Of a stretch of 64,000 bases of DNA, positions 7,840 to 16,282 are shown piece by piece. The translations under genes were made by a program, and so were the position numbers. This stretch comes from Paraflavitalea soli (lineage in GTDB: Bacteria > Bacteroidota > Bacteroidia > Chitinophagales > Chitinophagaceae): NCBI RefSeq assembly GCF_003555545.1, contig NZ_CP032157.1, positions 6,204,546 through 6,268,545 of the forward strand. Reading direction: 5' to 3'. The notes below the pieces were generated by a model, which worked only from the letters and a program-made list of their open reading frames with translations, did no database searches and was not told the DNA's origin. Within the stretch, counting starts at the first letter, position 1. Every line of letters starts with the position of its first letter.

Positions 7840-9432
7840 CTAAAGTATCTCATCAAGCACAATTACCTGATAATCTAATTTAGGGGTCTTGCTATTTTCA
7901 GTAGAATATTCCAACAACTTATAGTACCCTTTGGCTTTCTTTTCATGCTGTATTAGCTCCAGAAATCCCTTGGTAGTTTTTTTCTTTGACCCCGTACGCC
8001 ATTTGCCCAACGTATAGGTTATTATGAGTTGAATGGAATCGCGATTCTTATGTTGCAAAAACTCCATTAAAGTAGGCTCTAATTCTGTAAAAATAAACTC
8101 CCTTTTTGAGGTATCATAAATGATACAATCAAAACTAGCTTGGTCATTATAATCAATTAGCTTGTATGCCTTATTTATCTTGGCCATGATAGAAGGATTT
8201 GAAAGCAAAATAGCTAATTCAGAATCCGTTTCTGGTCGGAAATTGAAACCATCCTTAAGCGATTTTATTTTAACACCCGATTCGTTCTTGGCTCGTTTAT
8301 CGGCAAGCTCAAGTCTTTGCTTCAGCTTAATATCTGATTGTTTGGCTTTCTTTTTTTGAATGATATCTAGCCTGGGACGTATAAATTTTCCTATATTTCT
8401 GGCAACGATTAATTTAAAGTCCTTCTCCAATTTTTCATTCGAAAATTTAATATCATCACGCGATAAAGATATTTGATCCCTGAGCCAATTGATGGAAAAT
8501 TCAACTCTTAATCCTTGTTTAAACATCTGGTATTTACTGATGCCATATACGTATTTATCTTCTGAGAAATTATGTTTTAATAGCCGGCCATGTACTCTTA
8601 CATAAATACCCCTTAACTTTTCTTTTAACGACCTTATCTTATCCCCATTCATGCCCGTGAAGTAAAATTTTGCTTCAACGCTAGGATCATCTTTATCCTT
8701 GAAAACCTCTGTATCGCATTCTGAAAGCTCAAATTCAAGAGAATCGTTAGCGAAGTACAAATACTTTTTCTTATAAAGAGAATCAGCAATTTTTCTTAAG
8801 CCATTGAATGTTTGCAAAAAGGGCTTTATGTATTCATAGCAGTCTTCATAATGCCCATAATAACATTTAAATTGACCGTTGTCAAGTGGAAGATGATTTA
8901 ATACTTCTCCAAATGAGTCAAGATGCGATTTGGAGGTAGGATTTTTTAAGTGAAGTTGTATTATGGTGCCAGTTCCAGATTGAGCAGGCTTATTATTTTT
9001 CCCAAATTTATAGCCTTTGAATTCTTGCGTTAGGGCATGGTCTAAAATGGACCAATCAATTTCAGTCGAAAAAATGTTGCTGTGGGACGCAGTTTTGATG
9101 TGAACCTTATTGGAGATATTTAAGGTGCTTTTTAGTCCATAACCATAACTTCCAAGGTAAGCTCTTTTCCCCTTCGAATAAGGGGAAGAAGTTTTGTCTC
9201 CTCCTCCCAAGGTTGTCACTTCTTTTATAGAGGTATCGTCAAATCCATTTCCATCGTCGATAATGTAGAGCTGATTGTTTTTTTGATCGAGTAGGACAAT
9301 AACAGTTGAAGCATCTTCGTCGTAACTATTGGCAGCCAATTCTTCAATCACCGATTCTTCTGTATAATCTTTTACTGCAGTTCGAAATCCCTTTGCCGTT
9401 ATGGCTGGCTTAATAATCTCAAAATGTTCCAT
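7840..9432 (-). CDS. GHKL-family ATPase (MutL/MORC-like) of the restriction island
   Basis: A 530-aa protein with an N-terminal Bergerat (GHKL) ATP-binding fold: N box VIEELAANSYDEDA (Glu and Asn near 31-35), G1 box DDGNGFD (59-65) and G2 box GSYGYGLKS (94-102). The S5-like transducer region follows, including a conserved Lys-rich segment. The C-terminal 100 residues contain FDCIIYD...FIFTELEP, a strand pattern recalling PD-(D/E)xK nuclease cores, though the usual Lys is not evident. MutL/MORC-type ATPases encoded with restriction-modification genes are known. Here it is convergent with HNH and methyltransferase genes, and its ATG lies inside the end of a small upstream gene. Confidence 0.8.
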   Translation of the reverse strand: MEHFEIIKPAITAKGFRTAVKDYTEESVIEELAANSYDEDASTVIVLLDQKNNQLYIIDDGNGFDDTSIKEVTTLGGGDKTSSPYSKGKRAYLGSYGYGLKSTLNISNKVHIKTASHSNIFSTEIDWSILDHALTQEFKGYKFGKNNKPAQSGTGTIIQLHLKNPTSKSHLDSFGEVLNHLPLDNGQFKCYYGHYEDCYEYIKPFLQTFNGLRKIADSLYKKKYLYFANDSLEFELSECDTEVFKDKDDPSVEAKFYFTGMNGDKIRSLKEKLRGIYVRVHGRLLKHNFSEDKYVYGISKYQMFKQGLRVEFSINWLRDQISLSRDDIKFSNEKLEKDFKLIVARNIGKFIRPRLDIIQKKKAKQSDIKLKQRLELADKRAKNESGVKIKSLKDGFNFRPETDSELAILLSNPSIMAKINKAYKLIDYNDQASFDCIIYDTSKREFIFTELEPTLMEFLQHKNRDSIQLIITYTLGKWRTGSKKKTTKGFLELIQHEKKAKGYYKLLEYSTENSKTPKLDYQVIVLDEIL

Positions 9433-9640
9433 TCGTTAGGTTAGGGGTTATGAATGAGCCTTGGGGTAAAGGCTGTAAACGATAAATATACTGCCATTTA
9501 CCATTATTACTATGATTCTCGACCCAAAACCTTACCTCGGTCCCCTTACCCATCTGCTCTCCCTGATTATTGATATCTTCCTGGAATTTGCCATTTACTG
9601 GATAACCTAGAATATCTGCTAAGCCCTTTTCTACACCCAT
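9419..9640 (-). CDS. small unknown protein coupled to the GHKL ATPase
   Basis: A 73-aa protein overlapping the ATPase start by 14 bp, so translation is probably coupled. The sequence has a helical first half (EKGLADILGYPVNGKFQED) and a second half with aromatic strands (TEVRFWVENHSNNGKWQYIYRL), which could be a small beta-rich domain. I do not recognise it. Upstream in frame is a stop directly before the ATG, so it is not a fragment of a longer open frame here. A possible weak -7 box (TATTCTTG) lies about 35 bases upstream. It may be an accessory subunit of the restriction-like system. Confidence 0.55.
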   Translation of the reverse strand: MGVEKGLADILGYPVNGKFQEDINNQGEQMGKGTEVRFWVENHSNNGKWQYIYRLQPLPQGSFITPNLTNGTF

Positions 9641-10044
9641 TGGTTAGCGGTACCCCGCCGGACCAGCAAGAATATAGCACATTTGTAACACCTCAACTCC
9701 CTTGCAAAGGCCATCCGGCCCACACACGCCCCTGCCTGAGAGGTAATAATCAATAATTAGTATCAGTCATAAACCACCGGCCAAACCAGCCTTTTACAGC
9801 TATTTTTAAGCTGTTTATGAGGCAAAAATGACTGCTCACCGGTGAGGGAGCCTCCTCGCCACTAGGTAAAATATTGTATTGTGCGCACTTACAAATATTT
9901 ATTTCTCCTTTTCCATTCGTTTTTCACCGTATTTATACGCACCTTTGCAGTAGCTGCACTTTATCTTTGAAAATTCTTTCAGCGCCGAACCGCACCAAAA
10001 CGAGGCCTGCCAGGCAAACGAAACAAGTAAAAACAACGAAATAG
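9641..10044. other. 404-bp divergent intergenic region
   Basis: No coding frame. It carries a perfect plus-strand -7 box TATCTTTG at 9962-9969, giving the next gene a leader of roughly 70 nt. The left end holds weak minus-strand signals for the small gene at 9640. A short GC-rich dyad (CTCACCGGTGAG, 9836-9847) lies in the middle and could be an operator. Nothing else stands out. Confidence 0.5.
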
Positions 10045-10416
10045 ATGTACACACAAGTTTGGGCTAAATACCTGCCTATCATCAAAATCCTGCTCAAGAA
10101 GTCAATAAATGCAGATCAGGAACTGCCTTTGAACCGCATTGATTTTGAAAAGCTGGGCATCGCCCGCAAGGCTGGGTATAAGTTCACCATCATTTTTGAA
10201 GACGGAAAAGCCGCCAACACCATCGGCGGTATTCAACTGGCGCGCGACCTCGCCACCGTATTATTGGAAAACAATGATACCAAATACCTCTTCAAACACA
10301 ATACCTACGAGGTTACCCTTACCACCAAATTTGTATTGCTGATCACCAATAAGACCAAAAATCCCGTTCCCTTGCCCACAGCGGAACCGGAAGAAAATAC
10401 TTCTGTAGAAGATTAA
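10045..10416 (+). CDS. conserved-looking small protein of unknown function
   Basis: A 123-aa protein without signal peptide. Residues 1-100 look like an alpha/beta domain (WAKYLPIIKILLKKS, then NRIDFEKLGIARKAGYKFTI, FEDGKAANTIGG, LLENNDTKYLFKHNTYEVTLTTKFVLLI). The last 20 residues are a Pro/Glu-rich tail. It is preceded by a -7 box and a long leader and followed by an exceptionally stable terminator, which suggests a well-expressed monocistronic gene. I do not recognise the family. The spaced hydrophobic strands make cytosolic localisation likely. Confidence 0.7.
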   Translation: MYTQVWAKYLPIIKILLKKSINADQELPLNRIDFEKLGIARKAGYKFTIIFEDGKAANTIGGIQLARDLATVLLENNDTKYLFKHNTYEVTLTTKFVLLITNKTKNPVPLPTAEPEENTSVED

Positions 10417-10429
10417 TACCTTCGGAAAT

Positions 10430-10497
10430 CGGGGTCCGGAAAGCTGAAACTGCCTATTGTCTAGGGTTTTCAGGTTTCCGGACCCCGTTTTATTTCC
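10430..10497 (+). terminator. strong intrinsic terminator
   Basis: CGGGGTCCGGAAA (10430-10442) pairs perfectly over 13 bp with TTTCCGGACCCCG (10475-10487). An inner CTGAAA/TTTCAG stem shortens the loop, and TTTTATTTCC follows. Confidence 0.85.
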
Positions 10498-10543
10498 ATA
10501 CCCCTTACAGTACAACTGGCACAAGACCTGCCCGCCTTTTCAC

Positions 10544-11950
10544 TCAGAAAAGCATTTTATGGTAAGCCGCCGCCTCCCGTACATGCCCCAGCCCCCAATG
10601 TGATTTAAAAAGCAAATACCCCATCGCCGCCTCCTCCTTCCGCCCGTCTTTTTGCTGCAAAACCTGTATATCACCAATTGTAGAGATCACCCCCGAAAAG
10701 TCTTGCAGCCGGTACAGGATCGACAGCAACAACAACTTGTAATCTTCATTGGCAGGAGCCAGCGCCAGGGCTTTTTCAATGCTCTCTTTGGCTTGAGCGT
10801 ATTTGTTCAGCGACACATAACTAATGGCCAGCAAGGAATATAGACTATCATGTTGCGCTCCGCCAGCCGCCTGGTAATCCTGCAATACCTTCAGCGAATT
10901 GGTATAGTCCTGGATGGAAATGTAAAGCTTTCCCAACTGAAACAGGCTCGTTGTAGCATTGCTGCCCTGGATACCTTTATAAATACTATCCATGCCTGTT
11001 ACCGCTTCCTGGTAGCCCCTCAGCCATGCCTGGTAAGCCTCAATCCCTGCCGCTGCACCGGCTTCATAGACCATCACCAGTTGCTTATGCTGCCCCTGGG
11101 CCGCCAACACCTGCACCAGTTCGTCATAATACGTATTATTCACCTGCACACTAAAAGCAATGGCTTGCCGCAGGGCCGATAGCCCATTAGCCGTATCCCC
11201 CAGGTTCAGGTAGCACCGGGCCTGGTTGAAATAATCTACATCCCCCGCCAGGGTGTCGGCTATTTTCTGGTTGAGCAGTCCCAGCGCTTTCGAAAAAGCA
11301 TCAATCTCCAGGTAACCATATACCAGTGTGTTGCGGGCCCGCTGATCCTTTCCGTCAATGGCCACCGCTTTTTCCAGGTACGGTAAAGCTGCAGCCATAT
11401 CACCTCCCGCATAAGCTATTGCATACATCTTTTGGAGGTAAATCGTGTTGGTACTATCCTGGCGCCAGGCCTGGGTAAAATGATAGTTGGCAGAATCGAT
11501 CGCATGGCGCACCTCATGCAGCCCGCCCAGAAAATAATGCACATCAGCTTGCGCCTGGTTCAGCGAAAGTGAAGCATGCTCGTATTCGATAGCTTTTACA
11601 GTATCCATCCTTTTCAGCATCACCAGCCCCAGGTCCGAATACACTTTATAAAGATCATTGCCTGCTACCTCCACCGCCTTGTTGTAAGATTTATCCGCAT
11701 TGACCTTGTCATTACGCAGCTCGTAAACACTGCCCGTGAGCAGGTGATTGCCCGCACCAGGGTATTGCGCTACCAGCTTCTTACTGAAATAAAGGGCTGA
11801 ATCCAGTTTGCGGCCAGTTACATACGCAGCTGCCTTTTGCTTCAGCTCCACTTCTTCAGGAGAAATGCTTTGCGCCAGCACAACCATAAAAGGACTACCA
11901 ACCAATACTATTAACAGGCTGCTCCGCAGCAGCGTGAACATATGCTTCAT
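10544..11950 (-). CDS. secreted tetratricopeptide-repeat protein
   Basis: A 468-aa protein with an N-terminal signal peptide (hydrophobic SSLLIVLVGSPFMVVLAQS, cut near the AQ-S at about 27). About ten TPR-like helical pairs follow from residue 30 to the end, recognisable by the spaced Ala/Gly/Leu/Tyr pattern (for example DLGLVMLKRMDTVKAIEYE, YLEKAVAIDGKDQRARNTL). TPR arrays serve as protein-binding scaffolds, here in the periplasm. It starts 5 bp after the stop of a large lipoprotein gene, so the two form an operon and may interact. There is no catalytic domain. Confidence 0.85.
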   Translation of the reverse strand: MKHMFTLLRSSLLIVLVGSPFMVVLAQSISPEEVELKQKAAAYVTGRKLDSALYFSKKLVAQYPGAGNHLLTGSVYELRNDKVNADKSYNKAVEVAGNDLYKVYSDLGLVMLKRMDTVKAIEYEHASLSLNQAQADVHYFLGGLHEVRHAIDSANYHFTQAWRQDSTNTIYLQKMYAIAYAGGDMAAALPYLEKAVAIDGKDQRARNTLVYGYLEIDAFSKALGLLNQKIADTLAGDVDYFNQARCYLNLGDTANGLSALRQAIAFSVQVNNTYYDELVQVLAAQGQHKQLVMVYEAGAAAGIEAYQAWLRGYQEAVTGMDSIYKGIQGSNATTSLFQLGKLYISIQDYTNSLKVLQDYQAAGGAQHDSLYSLLAISYVSLNKYAQAKESIEKALALAPANEDYKLLLLSILYRLQDFSGVISTIGDIQVLQQKDGRKEEAAMGYLLFKSHWGLGHVREAAAYHKMLF

Positions 11951-11955
11951 ACAAT

Positions 11956-14031
11956 TTATTTTTTAGTAAATACCAGGCTTTTAGCGCCCCAGGAAGGGGC
12001 CAGCAATATTTGTTGATTAAGTACCTGCAAAGGGATGGAGGGGATCTTTACAGCAAAGTCTTTTTCAAAAGGCAACACATACCTTCCCTGCAAAGCCAGC
12101 CGCAGGTAATTCTTGAAATTGTCATTGCCTGCCAGCCCCAGCACAGATGTCACCGTAATCCCCAATCCAATACTGAACCCACAGCTTACCAATAATTGAG
12201 GATGCTTCAGGATCTCCAGCAGCAAAGGCTCCGACAGCTGGATGGGGATCGATATCTTCTGAAAGCCGATCTTCAGCGCACAATTATCGGCATCAATCAC
12301 CTGCCTTTCAATCGTCGACCTCAACTGGATAGCCTGATTCACCGTTATATTGTTCATGCGAAAGGTCTCATTGATAGGAAAAGAACAGATGATATGACCT
12401 AAGATGCCGGATGGACTGAACCGTAACCCCACCTCCGCATCCGCCCGGGCATTCAGCTGCCCGTCTAAACCAAGACTGCTGATGCCGCCCGGTATTACCT
12501 GGCTGATAGTACCCCGGATGGTTCCATTGGCCCTGGCAAAACCGCCAAACCTGCCCACATCCCTGATGAGGTTATCATAAATAAAGATGCCCGCTATCTC
12601 CGCAAAACAAAGCGTTTTGCGTACCGCCAGCTCACCCGCACACCAGGTAGCCTTGGCAGCATTCGAGGCCTGACAGGCAGCATACTTTACACCATTCAAG
12701 GCGTTACAAGCCGCCCACCGCACATGACACGGAGCATCATACCACTTGCAGCTGCCGCAGTTACTCAGCACATTCGAGCAATTATTAAAATTGCACTCAA
12801 AGCCAATCGCTCCGCAATCCGGCTTGGGGATTTCTCCCAGGTCAATATTCTTATCTTCAAAAGGAGTATTCACATCCAGGTTATACTGCAGGCCAAACTG
12901 CGCATCCCTGAACAGCTCATCGGTAATCCTCGAAAGCACATTATAGGAGAGCGATACCGAGCTACCACTATTCGTGTCCGATAAAGCATCCAGATTATTA
13001 TTCCAGGAAGTATAAAAGGCTTCATCCAGGCGGTTGAATAAGGCATTGAACTCATCTTTACTGATCTGCTTGTTATCAATCGCTGAAATACAAACCAGCC
13101 GGGCATCATTATTAATACTTTGCATGGCCTGTTCTTTGGAAATACCTATCCCCTGCACACCAACATTTGCCGCTCCACGGCCGGTCATAATATAATTGGG
13201 CTGTGGTACTTCCCGTAATACAGCCCTGGCCGCTCTGGCGCTATTGGTGGTAACCGTAGTTTCTTCTTTCTTTTCATCCACACCGGCCAATATCGAAAGA
13301 CTGCCAGGCTTGATCAGTATGACCGGGTGCAGCGTTTTCCGTGAAAGCTTGAAAGTATGGTCATTCGTCACCGTAATATTTTCATCCTGCCCTATCAACG
13401 CAGAAAGCGGCGCCTCAGGAAATGGCGGATAATTGATTTTGACCACCATTGTTTTCAGTTGCCCGTTAATATTGTCCATAAAGCTCTTGCACAGACTATT
13501 AACGGCATTCTTGGCCACACGCCCAAGGAACAGGAACTTTTTTAATTGTAGCTTCGAAATAAAGATCCTGCTGAAGGAAAGCTCCAGCTTTAAACTGTCA
13601 TTGTTTACCGAAGGCGATACCAGTCCGCTGAAGTCGATCAATATAGACCGTACGTACTTATTATTGGTAAGCGCAAATTGCACGGAGGCATTAATAATAA
13701 GCTCCTGCCTGTCGAGCGTAAAACGGGGAGACTGGACCAGTTCCATTTTCTCGATCTGCGGAATGCCCAGATCGGGCAGCTCAGAAAAACGGGTACGGAA
13801 ATAATTGTTCAATAACGAATCCAGGAACGCCTCATCCAGCCGCACACCTAAGTCAGCAGTGGGCACTTTCTCCAATTCCGCCATCGCATTTTTGACTGAG
13901 GCCGTGGCTTTTTCAACAGAAGAAACCGGCGGATATTTATTATTTACAAATTTCTTAATGGCCGGGCCACAGGCCGTTAACTGCAGCAGCAAGGCCAAAA
14001 ATAAAAGAAACGGAAGAGGCGTACATCTCAT
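11956..14031 (-). CDS. large Cys-rich lipoprotein of unknown function
   Basis: A 691-aa protein beginning with a lipoprotein signal (MRCTPLPFLLFLALLLQLTAC, shown here only for its lipobox LTAC with Cys 21). The ATG at 14031 puts that signal at the N-terminus. The body is beta-rich, with two similar-looking lipid-binding-type halves around a Cys-rich centre (about residues 411-480) containing ten Cys, including the tight NNCSNVLSNCGSC cluster. It is probably anchored in the outer membrane facing the periplasm, as an operon with the downstream TPR protein. No domain recognised. The Cys cluster could hold disulphides or a metal. Confidence 0.75.
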   Translation of the reverse strand: MRCTPLPFLLFLALLLQLTACGPAIKKFVNNKYPPVSSVEKATASVKNAMAELEKVPTADLGVRLDEAFLDSLLNNYFRTRFSELPDLGIPQIEKMELVQSPRFTLDRQELIINASVQFALTNNKYVRSILIDFSGLVSPSVNNDSLKLELSFSRIFISKLQLKKFLFLGRVAKNAVNSLCKSFMDNINGQLKTMVVKINYPPFPEAPLSALIGQDENITVTNDHTFKLSRKTLHPVILIKPGSLSILAGVDEKKEETTVTTNSARAARAVLREVPQPNYIMTGRGAANVGVQGIGISKEQAMQSINNDARLVCISAIDNKQISKDEFNALFNRLDEAFYTSWNNNLDALSDTNSGSSVSLSYNVLSRITDELFRDAQFGLQYNLDVNTPFEDKNIDLGEIPKPDCGAIGFECNFNNCSNVLSNCGSCKWYDAPCHVRWAACNALNGVKYAACQASNAAKATWCAGELAVRKTLCFAEIAGIFIYDNLIRDVGRFGGFARANGTIRGTISQVIPGGISSLGLDGQLNARADAEVGLRFSPSGILGHIICSFPINETFRMNNITVNQAIQLRSTIERQVIDADNCALKIGFQKISIPIQLSEPLLLEILKHPQLLVSCGFSIGLGITVTSVLGLAGNDNFKNYLRLALQGRYVLPFEKDFAVKIPSIPLQVLNQQILLAPSWGAKSLVFTKK

Positions 14032-14255
14032 GATTGGTTGATTTGGCTGAAAGAAATGAATAGGTGGCAACCTTAAGTGCCGCTACAAAGATTCTTCAGC
14101 CAGCAGCCTTGCGCAAGGTGGTTATAACGCTATATTGATGGGTGATTACACCTCACCCTTCCCACGTTATTCAACTCATGCCACGTTTCTGCCAACCTAT
14201 ACACCTCGTGCAACGAAGCCGGACTGTTTGGTTGTTAATTGCATAAAATATAGCC

Positions 14256-14843
14256 ATGAAACAAGTATATGCATTGGCCCTGGTCACCGCATTGATGACC
14301 TCGTGCAATAAAGACGAAACCCCTTTACCACCGGTAGATCAACAGCCGGAAATGATCTATACCGATCTTCAAAACCGGGAACTGAAATTTCAGCAGGCCC
14401 AATTGATTGATCTCAACCACGATGAGCTGGTTGATATAGGATTCTCCACCTGGTACATTGGAGATCCTATTGAAAAAAAAGATGAGGTGCTCTTCTTTGC
14501 AGGCTCCTATGTGCACAGTAATTTATTGGTCAATGAAGCCAACGGCTCTCCCGCCTTCAATGAAGGCGAGGTTATTCCCATCAGTAATTACCCCGGTCAC
14601 AACTGGTACCAGGTAGGGCAGGTGGAAATGGCACTAAAGAATATCCCGGCCACCGGCTTGCCTTATTGGGAAGGCAACTGGAAATCGGTGAGTCATAAAT
14701 ACCTCGCTGTGCAAGTAGTGGTAGCCGGTAAAAGATACAATGGCTGGATTGAAGTATCTTTTGATACAGTAGGCGAGAAGCTGATATTGCACAAAGCAGC
14801 CATTAGCAAGGAAGCAGAAAAACCAGTTGTCGCAGGGGAATAG
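14256..14843 (+). CDS. uncharacterised lipoprotein
   Basis: A 195-aa protein with a type II signal peptide (MKQVYALALVTALMTSC; lipobox MTSC, Cys 17) and a polar linker (NKDETPLPP). A beta-rich globular domain follows, containing DLNHDELVDIGFS, an Asp-rich turn that could bind calcium. The C-terminal strands (KSVSHKYLAVQVVVAGKRYNGWIEVSFD) resemble a small beta-sandwich. Single gene followed by a long stem-loop. Probably a surface or periplasmic lipoprotein; function unknown. Confidence 0.75.
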   Translation: MKQVYALALVTALMTSCNKDETPLPPVDQQPEMIYTDLQNRELKFQQAQLIDLNHDELVDIGFSTWYIGDPIEKKDEVLFFAGSYVHSNLLVNEANGSPAFNEGEVIPISNYPGHNWYQVGQVEMALKNIPATGLPYWEGNWKSVSHKYLAVQVVVAGKRYNGWIEVSFDTVGEKLILHKAAISKEAEKPVVAGE

Positions 14844-14860
14844 AAGAATGTAAGCAACAA

Positions 14861-14899
14861 TACCTGTCGGCTTTCCTTAATTAGGAAGACCGGCAGGTA
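14861..14899 (+). terminator. long stem-loop after the lipoprotein gene
   Basis: TACCTGTCGG (14861-14870) pairs with CCGGCAGGTA (14890-14899), with a further inner TTTCCT/AGGAA stem. No T-tract follows, so termination or mRNA 3'-end protection are both possible. Confidence 0.5.
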
Positions 14900-14964
14900 T
14901 AGGAACAATGGGTAAAAATTGTATATTTTGCAGCTACCATTGCCTTACCCAAACACATTAATAA

Positions 14965-15525
14965 ATGGCTGCCTCCTTAAAGATTGATTTCAACAACCTG
15001 TATGAAATAGACAATATCTCCCAGGACCTGAAGGTGAGCACCTTCAGTACCAAACTCAGCAACGGGCAGGCCCTCCCGTTAATTGTCAAGATCAGCAACC
15101 AGGCCCACGCCCTCCTGCCCAATGTTTATAACCTGGCCTTCGGGCCACAGAATGCCAAAGGCAAGATCGACGATAAGGCCGAGCTCACCCATGCCGATTA
15201 TTCCAAAGTATTCTCTACCATTCTCTTTTCGGCCCTGGCCTATTTAAAGAATAATCCCGACCATTATTTAGGTATCGACGGCTCCGATAATGCCCGTGCC
15301 TACTTTTATTACCGCGCCCTCCAAAGGAATTTTGCCTACCTCAACCAACACTTTCGCATGTTTGGCGTTAAATACTTTGTACGGATCACGCGTTTTGGGA
15401 AAACCCAATACGACAATCCGTTCGACTTTGAAGATATCATGCCTTACCCTTTCAGAATAGACAAAGGAGCCCTGATCTCCCAGGATCATATGTATAACTA
15501 TTTCATTTTCAATCTGAAGCAGTAA
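14965..15525 (+). CDS. DUF6934 family protein
   Basis: A 186-aa cytosolic protein resembling DUF6934: an N-terminal strand pair with Asn/Asp (IDFNNLYEIDNIS), a central segment KVFSTILFSALAYLKNNPDHYLGIDGSDNARAYFYYRALQRN read as helix, loop and helix, and a C-terminal Tyr/Phe-rich strand segment. It precedes, by 49 bp, a small basic gene of 53 aa on the same strand. Compact two-gene units of this form recall toxin-antitoxin organisation, but that is inference. A near-consensus -7 box (TATATTTTG) lies about 40 bases upstream. The conserved GIDGSDNAR motif could be functional. Confidence 0.7.
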   Translation: MAASLKIDFNNLYEIDNISQDLKVSTFSTKLSNGQALPLIVKISNQAHALLPNVYNLAFGPQNAKGKIDDKAELTHADYSKVFSTILFSALAYLKNNPDHYLGIDGSDNARAYFYYRALQRNFAYLNQHFRMFGVKYFVRITRFGKTQYDNPFDFEDIMPYPFRIDKGALISQDHMYNYFIFNLKQ

Positions 15526-15560
15526 GGCGTAGGAACCTGTAATAAATCAAAAAAACACCG

Positions 15561-15568
15561 TAAATTTG
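15561..15568 (+). promoter_or_regulatory. -7 element TAAATTTG directly ahead of a small gene
   Basis: A perfect TAnnTTTG box, 6 bases before the ATG at 15575. Transcription would begin at or next to the start codon, giving a nearly leaderless mRNA. Confidence 0.6.
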
Positions 15569-15574
15569 GGGAAC

Positions 15575-15736
15575 ATGAACAAGTCAATACAACGCAAGGT
15601 AGAGGCCCTTACTAAAAAGGCCAAAGGCACCGGCAAAAAGGCCGAAGTAAAGCTGGCCGTAAGTTCATCCCTGCACCAGGTCATCAAGACCAAAGAGCAG
15701 GCTGCCCTGTTCATGAAACTATTAAAAGAAGCTTAG
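15575..15736 (+). CDS. small basic protein next to DUF6934
   Basis: A 53-codon frame, ATG 15575 to TAG 15734-15736. The product is Lys-rich in its first half (RKVEALTKKAKGTGKKAEVK) and helical at the end (EQAALFMKLLKEA). It has its own -7 box only 6 bases before the ATG and a terminator 25 bases after the stop. That framing makes it a credible small gene despite its size. I do not recognise the family. Its position behind DUF6934 suggests a functional pair. The GTGKK segment could bind nucleic acid. Confidence 0.6.
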   Translation: MNKSIQRKVEALTKKAKGTGKKAEVKLAVSSSLHQVIKTKEQAALFMKLLKEA

Positions 15737-15760
15737 TTATCTCTTCCAACTAATTATAGT

Positions 15761-15788
15761 AGCCCGCTTGTAAAGGCGGGCTTTTTTT
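15761..15788 (+). terminator. intrinsic terminator abutting the rnhA start
   Basis: AGCCCGC (15761-15767) pairs with GCGGGCT (15776-15782), followed by seven T. The T-tract ends at the base before the RNase HI ATG. Confidence 0.85.
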
Positions 15789-16280
15789 ATGATCCGTGTC
15801 GCTGAAGTATATACCGATGGCAGTTGTCACACACAAGCCCACATAGGCGGCTGGGTAGCCATTGTATTGATAGGAACAAAAAAGCACCTGCTCAGCGGAA
15901 TAGCTACCGGTACTACCAACAATGCGATGGAACTAACCGCTGTCATCCAGGCCATCGAATACATCAATAACCGGCACACCGGCATCAACAATATCAGGAT
16001 CGTTTCAGATAGTCAGTATGTAGTAGGCTTAATAGCCCGCCGCGAAAAACTGGTGAGACTTGATTACTGCAGCCGGAAAGGAAAGCCATTGCCCAATGCT
16101 GCATTGGTAAAGCAGCTATTGCAGCAGGCTCTGTCTTTTGAGTTGGAATTTGTTAAGATAAAAGCACACCAGAAAGTAAACCAACACACCCAATACAATG
16201 TGCAGGCCGACACCTTATCCCGCAAACTGGTACGGGAGGCCGTAAAAGAGACAGGCAAGATTCCATCTAATCTATCCTGA
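15789..16280 (+). CDS. rnhA: ribonuclease HI
   Basis: A 163-aa RNase H-fold enzyme that cuts the RNA strand of RNA-DNA hybrids, removing Okazaki primers and R-loops. Catalytic residues are all present: Asp10 in YTDGSC, Glu48 in NAMELTAV, Asp74 in VSDSQYV, and Asp141 in VQADTLSRK, with His127 in the KIKAHQ loop. The length and spacing match bacterial RNase HI, with a slightly longer central part. The only in-frame start that keeps the first strand is the ATG at 15789, directly after a terminator T-tract. There is no room for a ribosome-binding site, so expression depends on read-through or a leaderless start. Confidence 0.93.
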   Translation: MIRVAEVYTDGSCHTQAHIGGWVAIVLIGTKKHLLSGIATGTTNNAMELTAVIQAIEYINNRHTGINNIRIVSDSQYVVGLIARREKLVRLDYCSRKGKPLPNAALVKQLLQQALSFELEFVKIKAHQKVNQHTQYNVQADTLSRKLVREAVKETGKIPSNLS

Positions 16281-16282
16281 CG

